A DNA stretch of 64,000 bases from JBGRQA01 sp041725895 (GTDB lineage: Bacteria > Bacteroidota > Bacteroidia > Bacteroidales > Marinifilaceae), in the NCBI GenBank assembly GCA_041725895.1, contig JBGRQA010000017.1:1-64000 (forward strand), given 5' to 3'. Below, piece by piece: positions 45,885-54,352 of this stretch (the stretch's first letter is position 1; the number at the start of each line of letters is the position of its first letter). The notes below the pieces were generated by a model. It made no database searches. It saw only the letters and a program-made list of their open reading frames with translations, and was not told the DNA's origin. The position numbers and the translations under genes were made by a program.

Positions 45885-46021
45885 AGGTGTTTTGCAAAGC
45901 TGGAGTAATGAATGTTTCTCTTTAGGTTTAGGACCCTGTACTGATTTATATTACCTGAAAAATGGGAATAAAATCAACTTTATCATATCGTCTAAATTTC
46001 CATACCTTAATCAGAAAAAAC

Positions 46022-46507
46022 ATGATACTTAACCGACGAAATACTGTCTTATCGGAGAACACCTTAGGAATTCTTCTACTTCTTCTATCTTTAACTATTG
46101 TTTCATGTCAAAAGCAGCAGTCCAATATGAAAGATTTGAAAGAAGAGCTTCTGCAGGTAGATATAGATTTCTCTGCTTTGTCCAAGGCAAATGGGATGAA
46201 TTATGCTTTTCTAGTATATGCACATCCCGATGCAGTGTTTTTGAGAGATAAAGCTTATCCCTTGGTTGGAAAAAACAAGATTAGAGAACTGTTTGAGTCT
46301 CGGGGGGATTCTGGCTATACACTCACCTGGTCTCCTTTGTATGCTGATGTAGCATCATCCGGAGAATTGGGGTATTCCTATGGTATTTATGAGATGAAAA
46401 GTGGAGATGAAATTTCTAAGGGAACCTATGTTTCCGTTTGGAAAAAAGACAAGAAAGGTCAATGGCGCTGGGTGCTGGATTCCGGAAATGAAGGTTTAGG
46501 CGAGTAA
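46022..46507 (+). CDS. NTF2-like (DUF4440-type) lipoprotein
   Basis: This 161-residue predicted lipoprotein has the lipobox LTIVSC near residue 28. The mature part resembles SnoaL/DUF4440 NTF2-like cone-fold proteins: LQVDIDFSALSKANGMNYAF, FLRDKAYPLVGKNKIRELF and a C-terminal TYVSVWKKDKKGQWRWVLD. Such proteins bind small molecules or serve as enzymes, and no role can be assigned here. The ATG at 46022 is favoured because it directly precedes the signal sequence; the frame extends upstream to 45962. A hairpin repeat separates it from the convergent mazG. Confidence 0.78.
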   Translation: MILNRRNTVLSENTLGILLLLLSLTIVSCQKQQSNMKDLKEELLQVDIDFSALSKANGMNYAFLVYAHPDAVFLRDKAYPLVGKNKIRELFESRGDSGYTLTWSPLYADVASSGELGYSYGIYEMKSGDEISKGTYVSVWKKDKKGQWRWVLDSGNEGLGE

Positions 46508-46519
46508 TAGTTTTAAGCT

Positions 46520-46567
46520 ATTAGCCTCCGATTTACAATTTGTAACTGCTTGTTGCTTGAGGCTAAT
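46520..46567. repeat. Inverted repeat between convergent genes
   Basis: ATTAGCCTC and GAGGCTAAT form 9-bp arms about 30 bases apart, between the stops of two convergent genes. It could act as a weak bidirectional terminator, or be an intergenic repeat related to the AGCTACAAGTT-type sequence at 25.5 kb. Confidence 0.5.
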
Positions 46568-46584
46568 AACTTTGAACTGATTTT

Positions 46585-47361
46585 TTACTTGTCAAATTTT
46601 TTAGCTTCCTCCCAAATCACATCCATCTCCTCCAGGCTCATCTTTTTCAGATCTTTTCCCTGTTGAATGGTTTGGCTTTCCAAATAGTTGAAGCGGCGAA
46701 TGAATTTTTGATTGGTCCGTTCCAACGCATTTTCGGGATTAACGCCATAAAGTCTTGCAGCATTGATCAGGGAGAAGAAGAGATCACCGAATTCCTGCTC
46801 CATTTTGTCCTGGTTTCCGTTTCGAATTTCATCTTCTACTTCCTGAAATTCCTCTTTGACTTTATCCCAAACTTGTTCTTTCTCTTCCCAATCGAAACCA
46901 ACGCCGCGCACTTTGTCCTGGATTCGGTTGGCCTTTACCAAAGCGGGGAGGGAATGAGGAACCCCCTTTAGTACGGATTTTTTGCGGCCTTTCTCCTTTA
47001 GCTTCAGTTGTTCCCAGTTTTCTTCCACTTCCCGGGCATCCTTAACTACTACATCGGAAAAGATGTGAGGGTGTCGGTAGATTAGTTTTTCACAAATGCT
47101 GTTGGCTACATCCGCAATATCGAAGTCACCGGTTTCGGAACCGATTTTTGCATAGAATACTATGTGGAGCAGTAGGTCGCCCAGTTCTTTTTTGATCTCC
47201 TCCTTGTCGTTTTGAAGAATGGCATCAGCCAATTCGTAGGTTTCCTCAATGGTGAGGGTTCGCAGGGTTTCAAAAGTTTGTTTTCGATCCCAGGGGCAGC
47301 CCTCCCGGAGTTTGTCCATTATATCCAGTAGGCGTTCTATTGCTTTTAGTTTCTCGTTCAT
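46585..47361 (-). CDS. mazG: MazG nucleoside triphosphate pyrophosphohydrolase
   Basis: This enzyme hydrolyses (d)NTPs to monophosphates and pyrophosphate, a house-cleaning function. It has 258 residues and two tandem MazG modules. The first contains LREGCPWDRKQTFETLRTLT then EETYELADAI and KKELGDLLLHIVFYAKI. The second has KVKEEFQEVEDEI and EFGDLFFSLINAARL, matching the E-x2-E and E-x2-D metal-binding helices. The length and layout match E. coli MazG. It is followed on the same strand by nothing in phase and is separated from the ABM gene by 55 bases, so it may be downstream in that operon. Confidence 0.93.
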   Translation of the reverse strand: MNEKLKAIERLLDIMDKLREGCPWDRKQTFETLRTLTIEETYELADAILQNDKEEIKKELGDLLLHIVFYAKIGSETGDFDIADVANSICEKLIYRHPHIFSDVVVKDAREVEENWEQLKLKEKGRKKSVLKGVPHSLPALVKANRIQDKVRGVGFDWEEKEQVWDKVKEEFQEVEDEIRNGNQDKMEQEFGDLFFSLINAARLYGVNPENALERTNQKFIRRFNYLESQTIQQGKDLKKMSLEEMDVIWEEAKKFDK

Positions 47362-47416
47362 ATCTTGAAATCAATTTTCTCTTGGTAATCAACAATTCAT
47401 CACTATTTATTATCCA

Positions 47417-47695
47417 TTATTGCAGGCTCCAGGCCTCCGGTTTAGCGTTAAACCACTGCTTTACTGTGGACCAGTTTCCCCTGAAGAAATCAGATTCACG
47501 GTAGTGGTTCAATGCCTTTTCATCGTCCCAATGGCTAATGGTGAAGAAAAGTGTGGGTTCATTTACCTCCTGTTTTACTTCCAGGTGGTGGCATCCGGGA
47601 AAATTTAAGATGTCGTTTCTTTCGTTGTTGGTCAGTTGGCGAAAGTTTTCAATGTACTCTTCGCGAATTCTTAGTTTTACGATTCTAATTATCAT
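47417..47695 (-). CDS. ABM-domain (antibiotic biosynthesis monooxygenase-like) protein
   Basis: This 92-residue protein has a ferredoxin-like beta-alpha-beta fold. It has VKLRIREEYIENFRQLTNN, then FPGCHHLEVKQEV and SHWDDEKALNHYRESDFF, the pattern of YgiN/HmoA-like ABM proteins. Members include quinol monooxygenases and haem-degrading enzymes, so the reaction is open. Its start overlaps the end of the upstream SAM hydrolase gene by 11 bases, which indicates an operon. Confidence 0.82.
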   Translation of the reverse strand: MIIRIVKLRIREEYIENFRQLTNNERNDILNFPGCHHLEVKQEVNEPTLFFTISHWDDEKALNHYRESDFFRGNWSTVKQWFNAKPEAWSLQ

Positions 47696-48473
47696 GGAAT
47701 TTTATTCTTACATCCGAATTGGTGTCCAATTGCAAAAGTTCAGCCAGTCTTCCCTTGTTGATGGAAATTTCCAGCATTCCGGCCGAATTAAACAGGGCCA
47801 GAATTTCTCCTTCAGGTGTTTCGTGGTAATCCGAATTGATTTTGGAGATGATGTAATGGTTGCTTTGAACCATAATTTCAAAATCGCGGCCGTGGCGTAC
47901 CGATTGGAATAGCTCCCGCGAAATATTGGTCACTGCATTATGGTAGGAGTCAATGTAGATGACTCTACCGGTAATGGTTCCCTGTTGGATTACTGCACGA
48001 ATGGGAATTAGACGATACAGTTCCTCGTGGGAGCTCCCCAAACCTTCCAGGCTTTGGTGTTGGAATATGTGTTTGGCTACCTTCGAAAAAATGTTTAGCT
48101 CCGGAAAATTGCGATACTCTTCTTCCTGTTCTATGTTTTCGATTTTTACCATTTCCTCCGGATTGTTTTTAAACATCAGGCTGAAAATACCGTTATCGGT
48201 CCCAATAAAGTAATGCCCATCGTATTTTAGAGCAAGATGTGGGTGCCCTTCGCTGGCTTCGGAATTGATGCCTACGATATGCAGGCTTCCCTTTGGAAAA
48301 TGTTTGTATGCGTTCTTCAGAATGAAGGCCGCCTGGGCAATATTAAAATTGGTTACCTTATGGCTGATATCTACCAGTTGACATTTGGGGCAATAGCTCA
48401 GCAGTCGTCCTTTCAACGCTCCCAGGTAGTAGTCTCTGTGGTGCCAGTCGGTGGTTAAAGTTATAATAGACAT
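47685..48473 (-). CDS. SAM hydroxide adenosyltransferase (DUF62, SAM hydrolase)
   Basis: This 262-residue protein is related to fluorinase/chlorinase and belongs to the DUF62 group, known to hydrolyse S-adenosylmethionine to adenosine and methionine. It begins IITLTTDWHHRDYYLGALKG with the substrate-binding Asp of T-D; VDISHKVTNFNIAQAAFIL and FIGTDNGIFSLMF are also diagnostic. The C-terminal beta domain has GRVIYIDSYHNAVTNISREL. It lacks the chlorinase/fluorinase-specific loop, as far as can be seen. It is the first gene of a unit with the ABM protein. Confidence 0.88.
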   Translation of the reverse strand: MSIITLTTDWHHRDYYLGALKGRLLSYCPKCQLVDISHKVTNFNIAQAAFILKNAYKHFPKGSLHIVGINSEASEGHPHLALKYDGHYFIGTDNGIFSLMFKNNPEEMVKIENIEQEEEYRNFPELNIFSKVAKHIFQHQSLEGLGSSHEELYRLIPIRAVIQQGTITGRVIYIDSYHNAVTNISRELFQSVRHGRDFEIMVQSNHYIISKINSDYHETPEGEILALFNSAGMLEISINKGRLAELLQLDTNSDVRIKFHDN

Positions 48474-48649
48474 AATGAGTTGTGCGTTTGTTGGTTAAAG
48501 TCATTGTTCCGGTCCGGGGTGAACCTTCTTAACTTTTACTTCGGAATTGGCCCCGTCATCAAGCGCTGCGAATCTTTCTCTCCTGTTTAACATCTCGGAA
48601 AAAATGACTAATTTGTGAGCTCAAAAGTAATGAATATTGTGCAAATTAT

Positions 48650-49636
48650 ATGATTGAAAGGAATATATCTTTGGGGACTGTTGATCCCCTTGAATTTTAT
48701 GGGATTAACAACAGTAAATTGAATGTGTTGAAGGAGTTATTTCCCAAGTTAAATATTGTGGGTAGGGGTGATGAAATAAAGGTCAGCGGCGAAGAAAAGG
48801 AGTTGGATCTTTTTGAAAAGAAGGTGAGGATGCTTATTGAGCATTACAATCAATACAATATGCTTACCCTATCGAACCTTAAACGAATTGTTCTGGAAAA
48901 TACTCATGAAATTCAAGATCCTGAGGATCCTCAGAATATTATCATTTTTGGACACAATGGGAAATTGATTCGTGCCCGGACAGAGAATCAGAGAAAATTT
49001 GTAAAATTGGCTGAGAAGAATGATATGTTGTTCGCTGTAGGACCTGCTGGTTCTGGGAAAACCTATACAGCCATTGCCCTGGCGGTAAAGGCCCTCAGAA
49101 ATCGTGAGGTAAAGAAGATTATTCTCAGTCGTCCTGCCGTGGAGGCTGGAGAGAGTCTGGGATTCCTGCCCGGAGATATGAAGGAGAAGATCGATCCTTA
49201 TTTGCAGCCTTTGTACGATGCTCTTATGGATATGATACCTCCCCGAAAATTGGCCGATTATCTTGAAGCGGAAATTATTCAAATTGCTCCGTTGGCTTAT
49301 ATGCGTGGACGTACGTTGAATGACGCTTTTGTGATTTTGGATGAGGCCCAGAATACCACAACGAAACAAATAAAAATGTTCCTGACTCGGATGGGAACCA
49401 GTGCGAAATTCGTGATTACTGGTGACATTACCCAGATTGATCTGCCTCGAAAACAGCAATCGGGAATGGTGCAGGCTTTCCGTATTCTTAAGAATATAAA
49501 GGGGATTGCTATGATCGAATTTGATGGTTCAGATATTATTCGACATCGCTTGGTGAAAGAGATCGTTAAGGCCTACGAAAAGGAGGATGAAAGATTGGAG
49601 GAAATTCGACTGGAAAAAAAAGAAAAAAAGGAATAA
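48650..49636 (+). CDS. phoH: PhoH-family ATPase
   Basis: This 328-residue cytoplasmic protein has an N-terminal KH-like domain (residues about 1-95, with IKVSGEEKELDLFEKKV) and a PhoH P-loop ATPase domain. Walker A is GPAGSGKT at residues 131-138 and Walker B is FVILDEAQNTT, followed by LTRMGTSAKFVITGDITQID. These are the standard PhoH motifs. Related proteins are thought to act in RNA metabolism; the E. coli gene is phosphate-regulated. The C-terminal tail is very rich in Lys and Glu. It is not followed by ybeY here. Confidence 0.92.
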   Translation: MIERNISLGTVDPLEFYGINNSKLNVLKELFPKLNIVGRGDEIKVSGEEKELDLFEKKVRMLIEHYNQYNMLTLSNLKRIVLENTHEIQDPEDPQNIIIFGHNGKLIRARTENQRKFVKLAEKNDMLFAVGPAGSGKTYTAIALAVKALRNREVKKIILSRPAVEAGESLGFLPGDMKEKIDPYLQPLYDALMDMIPPRKLADYLEAEIIQIAPLAYMRGRTLNDAFVILDEAQNTTTKQIKMFLTRMGTSAKFVITGDITQIDLPRKQQSGMVQAFRILKNIKGIAMIEFDGSDIIRHRLVKEIVKAYEKEDERLEEIRLEKKEKKE

Positions 49637-49823
49637 AAAATGTAACTTCGCGGGAAATCAAATAAGGGAGCTTTAGTTCCTTTATTTTGACAGTGGAATG
49701 AGGGGAAAGATGAAGTAGGGAAGACCAAATACTGTATTGATTCGCATACTAAACAATTTAGCATAGGTTCGGGATTTGCCCGTTCCATTTTATAAACTAC
49801 TTTAAACTAGACAACCGTAGAAG

Positions 49824-50777
49824 ATGAAAGAAGCAATCGTTAAAACGGATTTTGAATTTCCGAAGCAAAAAAATGTTTACAAGGGAAAAGTACGTGATGT
49901 TTACAATATCAATGATGAGTATTTAGCAATGGTTGTTTCCGACCGTATCTCTGCATTTGATGTGGTATTGCCTAAAGGAATTCCATTCAAAGGACAGGTG
50001 TTGAATCAAATTGCAACCCGTTTCCTGGATGCAACCTCTGATATTGTTCCCAACTGGAAGATTGCTACTCCCGATCCGATGGTTACTGTAGGTCATTTTG
50101 CAGAGCCTTTTATGGTGGAGATGGTAATACGTGGTTACCTAACCGGACATGCGTGGAGAGAATACAAAGCTGGTAAACGTGTATTGTGTGGTGTGCCTCT
50201 TCCCGAGGGAATGGTGGAGAACCAGAAATTCGAGAAACCTATCATTACGCCTACTACCAAGGCACTGGAAGGACATGATGAGGACATTTCCAGAGAAGAG
50301 ATCCTGTCACAGGGGATCGTAAGCCAGGAGGATTACGAAATGTTGGAGCAGTACACTATGGCTTTATTCCAGCGTGGAACCGAAATTGCAGCAGAAAAAG
50401 GTTTGATCCTGGTGGATACCAAGTACGAATTCGGTAAAAAGGATGGTAAGATTTACTTAATCGATGAGATTCATACTCCAGATTCTTCGCGTTATTTCTA
50501 TGCAGAAGGATACAAGGAGCGTTTGGATAAGGGAGAAGCCCAGAAGCAGCTATCCAAAGAATTTGTTCGCGAATGGTTGATTGAAAACGGATTCCAGGGT
50601 AAGGAAGGACAAGAAGTACCTGAAATGAATGAGGATCGTATCAATCAGATTTCTGAGCGTTACATTGAATTGTACGAGCAGATCATCGGAGAGAAGTTCG
50701 AGAAGGCGGAAGCCCAGAATGTTCAGGAGCGTATAGAGAGTAACGTGACTACCTATTTGAATGAGTTGATAAAGTAA
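49824..50777 (+). CDS. purC: SAICAR synthetase
   Basis: This enzyme performs step 8 of purine synthesis, joining CAIR and aspartate with ATP to SAICAR. It has 317 residues. It opens with NVYKGKVRDVYNINDEYLAM and SDRISAFDVVLPKGIPFKG, which are diagnostic; GLILVDTKYEFGKKDGKIYL and DEIHTPDSSRYF complete the ATP and substrate sites. The protein is the longer form typical of Bacteroidota. It is monocistronic, with a strong terminator. Confidence 0.96.
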   Translation: MKEAIVKTDFEFPKQKNVYKGKVRDVYNINDEYLAMVVSDRISAFDVVLPKGIPFKGQVLNQIATRFLDATSDIVPNWKIATPDPMVTVGHFAEPFMVEMVIRGYLTGHAWREYKAGKRVLCGVPLPEGMVENQKFEKPIITPTTKALEGHDEDISREEILSQGIVSQEDYEMLEQYTMALFQRGTEIAAEKGLILVDTKYEFGKKDGKIYLIDEIHTPDSSRYFYAEGYKERLDKGEAQKQLSKEFVREWLIENGFQGKEGQEVPEMNEDRINQISERYIELYEQIIGEKFEKAEAQNVQERIESNVTTYLNELIK

Positions 50778-50799
50778 TTCATAGACATACAATAGATTG

Positions 50800-50830
50800 A
50801 ACCGGAGCTTTTAAAGCTTCGGTTTTTTTT
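50800..50830 (+). terminator. Rho-independent terminator after purC
   Basis: An 11-bp stem (AACCGGAGCTT/AAGCTTCGGTT, one G-T pair) with a 3-base loop is followed by T residues. Confidence 0.92.
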
Positions 50831-50856
50831 GTTTTGCACAGGAATGTGGAAAATTA

Positions 50857-50888
50857 TTTGTTGCCACAGACAATACGACTTACTTTTG
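50857..50888 (+). promoter_or_regulatory. Promoter of the MFS gene
   Basis: TTTG at 50857-50860, a 20-base spacer and TACTTTTG at 50881-50888 match the Bacteroidota consensus fully. It lies inside the longer open frame, so the real start must be downstream; the ATG at 50919 fits. Confidence 0.78.
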
Positions 50889-50918
50889 GGCCCTTATTTA
50901 CCAAAATCACGATTACAG

Positions 50919-52226
50919 ATGCGAAATAGTCAAAACATTCCCTTTTCTCCCGCTAAATTCCCTTTCTTTTATGGTTGGATCATTCTGGTGGCTGGTACCA
51001 TTGGGGGAATCTGTAGTATTCCCGGACAAACCATGGGGGTGTCTGTATTTACCGACCATTTGATTCGGGAACTTGGTATGTCAAGGGATGCTCTGAGTTT
51101 TGCCTATATGCTTGGGACTGCGATGAGTTCTTTTTTCCTTACTTATGGTGGTAGGATCTATGATCGAAAAGGGGCACGGGTAACGGCTGTACTTGCTGCT
51201 GTAGGTCTTATGCTTACTCTGCTCCTGTTTTCTATAGCCAATGTGATTGCCGAACAAATATCTGAGAGTTTTGGGGTGAAGATGGTTTTGGTTGCTTTTC
51301 CTCTCGTTACCCTTTTGTTTTTTCTTTTGCGATTTACTGGGCAGGGAATGATTGCTCTGTCTTCCCGCAATTTGATTATGAAATGGTTCGATCGCAAACG
51401 AGGATTAGCCAATGGAATTAGTAGTGCTGCTGTTTCTCTTGGTTTCTCTGTATCCCCGCTTTTGCTGGCAGCTTTCATTGATAATTTCCAATGGGATGGG
51501 GCTTATCGAATGTTAGCCGCGATTGTATTTCTGTTTGTTCTGTTTGTCTTTGTTTTCTATCGCGACAATCCTGAGGCTTGTGGATTGGTTCCGGACGGAT
51601 CTATCGCATCTGCAAAGGAGAAGAAAAGTAAAGCCAAAGATAGCAAAAGGCAATATACACTTAAAGAGGCGCAGCGGACCTGGGTGTTTTGGATTTTTGC
51701 TTTGGCTCTGTCCTTTAATGCTTTTTTTATTACTGGTTTTACTTTTAATGTGGTTTCTGTTTTTAAGGCAGTTGGAATGGGGACTGATAAAGCTTTGGGG
51801 ATTTTTCTTCCGGCTTCGGTGATTTCAGTGGCGGTTGCTATTGTGGGCAGCGTGATCAGCGACTATGTAAAGTTGCAGAAGTTGCTCCTCATTTTCTTGT
51901 TTGGATGCTTGCTGTTTACGATCGGCGTGTCATTTTTAAAGTATGATTTTGGCTATTACGTATTGATTTTGGGTAATGGTTTGATGGGCGGTTTGTTTTC
52001 GGTATTGGCAGCGGTAACCTGGCCTCGTTTCTTTGGCCGCCAATATCTGGGGGAAATCAGTGGTCGTGCCATGGCTCTGCTTGTATTTGGAAGCGCAGTA
52101 GCTCCGTTGTTCTTCAGTCGTATTTTTACTCTTACGGGAAGTTATCGTTTGGCAGGTTATATTGGTGCTGCAATGGTGTTGGTTTTGCTACTTCTCTCGC
52201 CCAAGGCGAAAAATCCACAAATTTAA
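50919..52226 (+). CDS. MFS transporter, OFA-like
   Basis: This inner-membrane transporter of 435 residues has twelve predicted helices. The first segment is FFYGWIILVAGTIGGICSIP, as in the oxalate/formate antiporter (OFA) group, and GGRIYDRKGARVT is the conserved MFS loop 2-3 motif. The central cytoplasmic linker is lysine-rich. Substrates of this group include oxalate, monocarboxylates and others, so none is claimed. The consensus promoter immediately upstream makes the ATG at 50919 the probable start rather than the earlier in-frame ATGs, which precede the promoter. Confidence 0.88.
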   Translation: MRNSQNIPFSPAKFPFFYGWIILVAGTIGGICSIPGQTMGVSVFTDHLIRELGMSRDALSFAYMLGTAMSSFFLTYGGRIYDRKGARVTAVLAAVGLMLTLLLFSIANVIAEQISESFGVKMVLVAFPLVTLLFFLLRFTGQGMIALSSRNLIMKWFDRKRGLANGISSAAVSLGFSVSPLLLAAFIDNFQWDGAYRMLAAIVFLFVLFVFVFYRDNPEACGLVPDGSIASAKEKKSKAKDSKRQYTLKEAQRTWVFWIFALALSFNAFFITGFTFNVVSVFKAVGMGTDKALGIFLPASVISVAVAIVGSVISDYVKLQKLLLIFLFGCLLFTIGVSFLKYDFGYYVLILGNGLMGGLFSVLAAVTWPRFFGRQYLGEISGRAMALLVFGSAVAPLFFSRIFTLTGSYRLAGYIGAAMVLVLLLLSPKAKNPQI

Positions 52227-52348
52227 AGCAGTAGACAATTAGGCTGGTTTGGGTGGCTTTTATCTCTGGGAAAAGGAAAATCATCTGAGAATCTTTTATT
52301 TGTAAACATATTGTGTATTTTTATGATATTAATTACAATGCGCAAATT

Positions 52349-53170
52349 ATGAGTAAGAGAACAATTCTACTAGTAACTATTTTGATACTTGGTGGGACCT
52401 TATTATTTGGTCAAACAAGTAGGAAAGGCGATCTGTTAATTGGTATTTCAGTTGGCCCCAATTTTTCGAATCTGAGGGGAAGTCTGGATCGTACAGAGGA
52501 GTTTGAGCAGATTTTCGGGCAAGAGGGTTATGATACAGGTCTTTTTAAAGACATGCGTTTGGGAATTTCCACTGGTATTCAGTTGGAGTATTTTCTTGTA
52601 GATAATTTGTCCTTAAAATCAGGTGTCTATTATGAGAACAAAGGAATGGATTTGTCTTCTTCCAGAAGTGAAGATGGTTTTCTGCCCTATGAGCCCAGTC
52701 TAACCTATGCTGGATCAATAACTGATAAATACAAACGCGAGGTAAAGAACAATTACCTCAGCGTACCAATTCTTTTGCGTAAATATTTTTCTTCAGGAAA
52801 AAGTTTTTTTGTTGAAGGAGGATGCTATTTTTCTCAATTGATTAATTCCCAAATAGATTACACCTACTCTCTGTATCAAGTAGAGTATGAAGGGGTAAGT
52901 GAAAAAGATCATACCAACAAGTTGGATTATGGATTTATTCTGGGGACTGGCTATGTTAAGCGTTTGAATGATCAATTTCGATTTGAAGTGGAAATGCTTT
53001 TCAATTACGGATTGCGTAAAATCGATTCAAAATTTGACAATCAGGTGGAAAGTCTTCCTCCTACGACAGGAAGACTGGCTGATGTGAAGGATTATTACGG
53101 CCTAAATTCCAATGCAAAGAACATTTCCTTTTCTATTAATTTGGGTATTTCTTATCGGATAGGGAAGTAG
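52349..53170 (+). CDS. Outer-membrane beta-barrel protein (PorT-like family)
   Basis: This 273-residue porin-like protein has a signal peptide (RTILLVTILILGGTLLFGQ) and begins its mature part with RKGDLLIGISVGPNFSNLRG, typical of Bacteroidota outer_membrane_beta-barrel (PF13568) proteins. Amphipathic strands alternate through to the C-terminal ISFSINLGISYRIGK. The ATG at 52349 starts the signal peptide. The role is unknown, and no partner gene is visible. Confidence 0.78.
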   Translation: MSKRTILLVTILILGGTLLFGQTSRKGDLLIGISVGPNFSNLRGSLDRTEEFEQIFGQEGYDTGLFKDMRLGISTGIQLEYFLVDNLSLKSGVYYENKGMDLSSSRSEDGFLPYEPSLTYAGSITDKYKREVKNNYLSVPILLRKYFSSGKSFFVEGGCYFSQLINSQIDYTYSLYQVEYEGVSEKDHTNKLDYGFILGTGYVKRLNDQFRFEVEMLFNYGLRKIDSKFDNQVESLPPTTGRLADVKDYYGLNSNAKNISFSINLGISYRIGK

Positions 53171-53316
53171 GAGGGGTGATGTTCGGTTTCAAAACTTTTT
53201 CTGAAGTCAAGAGTAAGCAATTGAAAGATCATTTCAAGTAAGAGGTTTGAGGCTTGTAAAGGGTGGAAAACAGTCGTTTGATTTCTGGTATAACTAAAAT
53301 TAAGTGATATTTTAAA

Positions 53317-53580
53317 ATGACAGAATTAATAGATTTACCCAACATTGGAACAACACTTGTCCAGAAGTTGGAAGAGGTGGGTGTATTGAGCGCAGAGCAA
53401 TTAAAGGAGATTGGAAGTGAGCAGGTCTTTATTCGCCTTCAGGCAGTAGACCCCGGCGCCTGTTACAATCAGCTTTGCGCTTTGGAAGGTGCTGTTCAGA
53501 ATATTCGTTGGCATGGTTTGAGTCAAGAAAGGAAGAATGAATTGAAAGAGTTTTTCCAAATGAGCCGGAGGGTGCTATAG
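53317..53580 (+). CDS. TfoX C-terminal-domain-like protein
   Basis: This 87-residue protein has a helix-hairpin-helix-like fold related to the C-terminal half of TfoX/Sxy. It has IDLPNIGTTLVQKLEEVGV followed by RLQAVDPGACYNQLCALEGA, which match that domain, including the LxNIG hairpin. The N-terminal TfoX domain is absent, so it is not a full competence regulator. DNA binding or a protein-interaction role is possible. It appears monocistronic. Confidence 0.85.
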   Translation: MTELIDLPNIGTTLVQKLEEVGVLSAEQLKEIGSEQVFIRLQAVDPGACYNQLCALEGAVQNIRWHGLSQERKNELKEFFQMSRRVL

Positions 53581-54352
53581 CAGGTTCTTGGCCTCCTAAG
53601 ATATATTTTATGCTCCCAGGTTACATTTTTAGGATTGAACAGGGGGCCAAAACCTTTGTGTAAGTACCTAAAAGTTTTGTATAAAGTACCAATTAAAAAA
53701 ATTAGATAAAGAATATTATTATTCTACCGATCTGAGAATTTTTAAATTTTTGGGCGCATTATTTTAGTAGATTATATCCTCTTTTTGTTAATCTACTTGA
53801 GAATTGCCATTTTTCCTCGCACTGCACGGCAATAATTATTCATTTTTTATCCTGCTATTCTTAATGGTGCATAAGTGCCCAGGGCAATCTCTCCGCTATT
53901 TTCTTACCACACTTGTTTGCATTAAATTCCATCTGTTTAAAGTGGAAATCAAATATTAATTCCATCGATTATCTCTGTCTTAAATTGAAAGAAAGATTAT
54001 AAGCCAGCTTATTGATCGATATTGAGACCATAAGAGTGGAGTTTTCAGGTACAAAACTTTCCCTGAATCAAGAAAGATAATAAATATTATAAAAGATAGG
54101 TTTGTGTGTTCTGTGTTGTATAGCAGTTCCGATTTCTATTTTAAGGGAAGGTTAGTAAAATCAAACAATACAGAATGTGTTTAATGTATATGTTTAATAT
54201 AATGTGCTCTGTCGATGATTGCAAATTCTAGTTTTATGTAAATTTACAAAGCTGTTTCTTTTGTGAATATTGTTGAAACTCAAAAGGTGTGTTCATTGTG
54301 GTGGATTATAGTTTGACAAGAGAATAGTATTGTTGGTTTTTATTATCTAAAA
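53581..54352. other. Long leader region of the lanthipeptide locus
   Basis: This 772-base AT-rich stretch has no evident gene. It contains a perfect 8-bp hairpin, AGTAGATT (53766-53773) with AATCTACT (53790-53797). I could not find a clean -33/-7 pair near the LanC start codon. Because it precedes the whole locus, it probably holds its regulatory sites. Confidence 0.5.

Noticed and set aside
50829..50918. N-terminal extension of the MFS transporter
   Set aside because: A full consensus promoter lies within it, and the extension is not hydrophobic or family-like.
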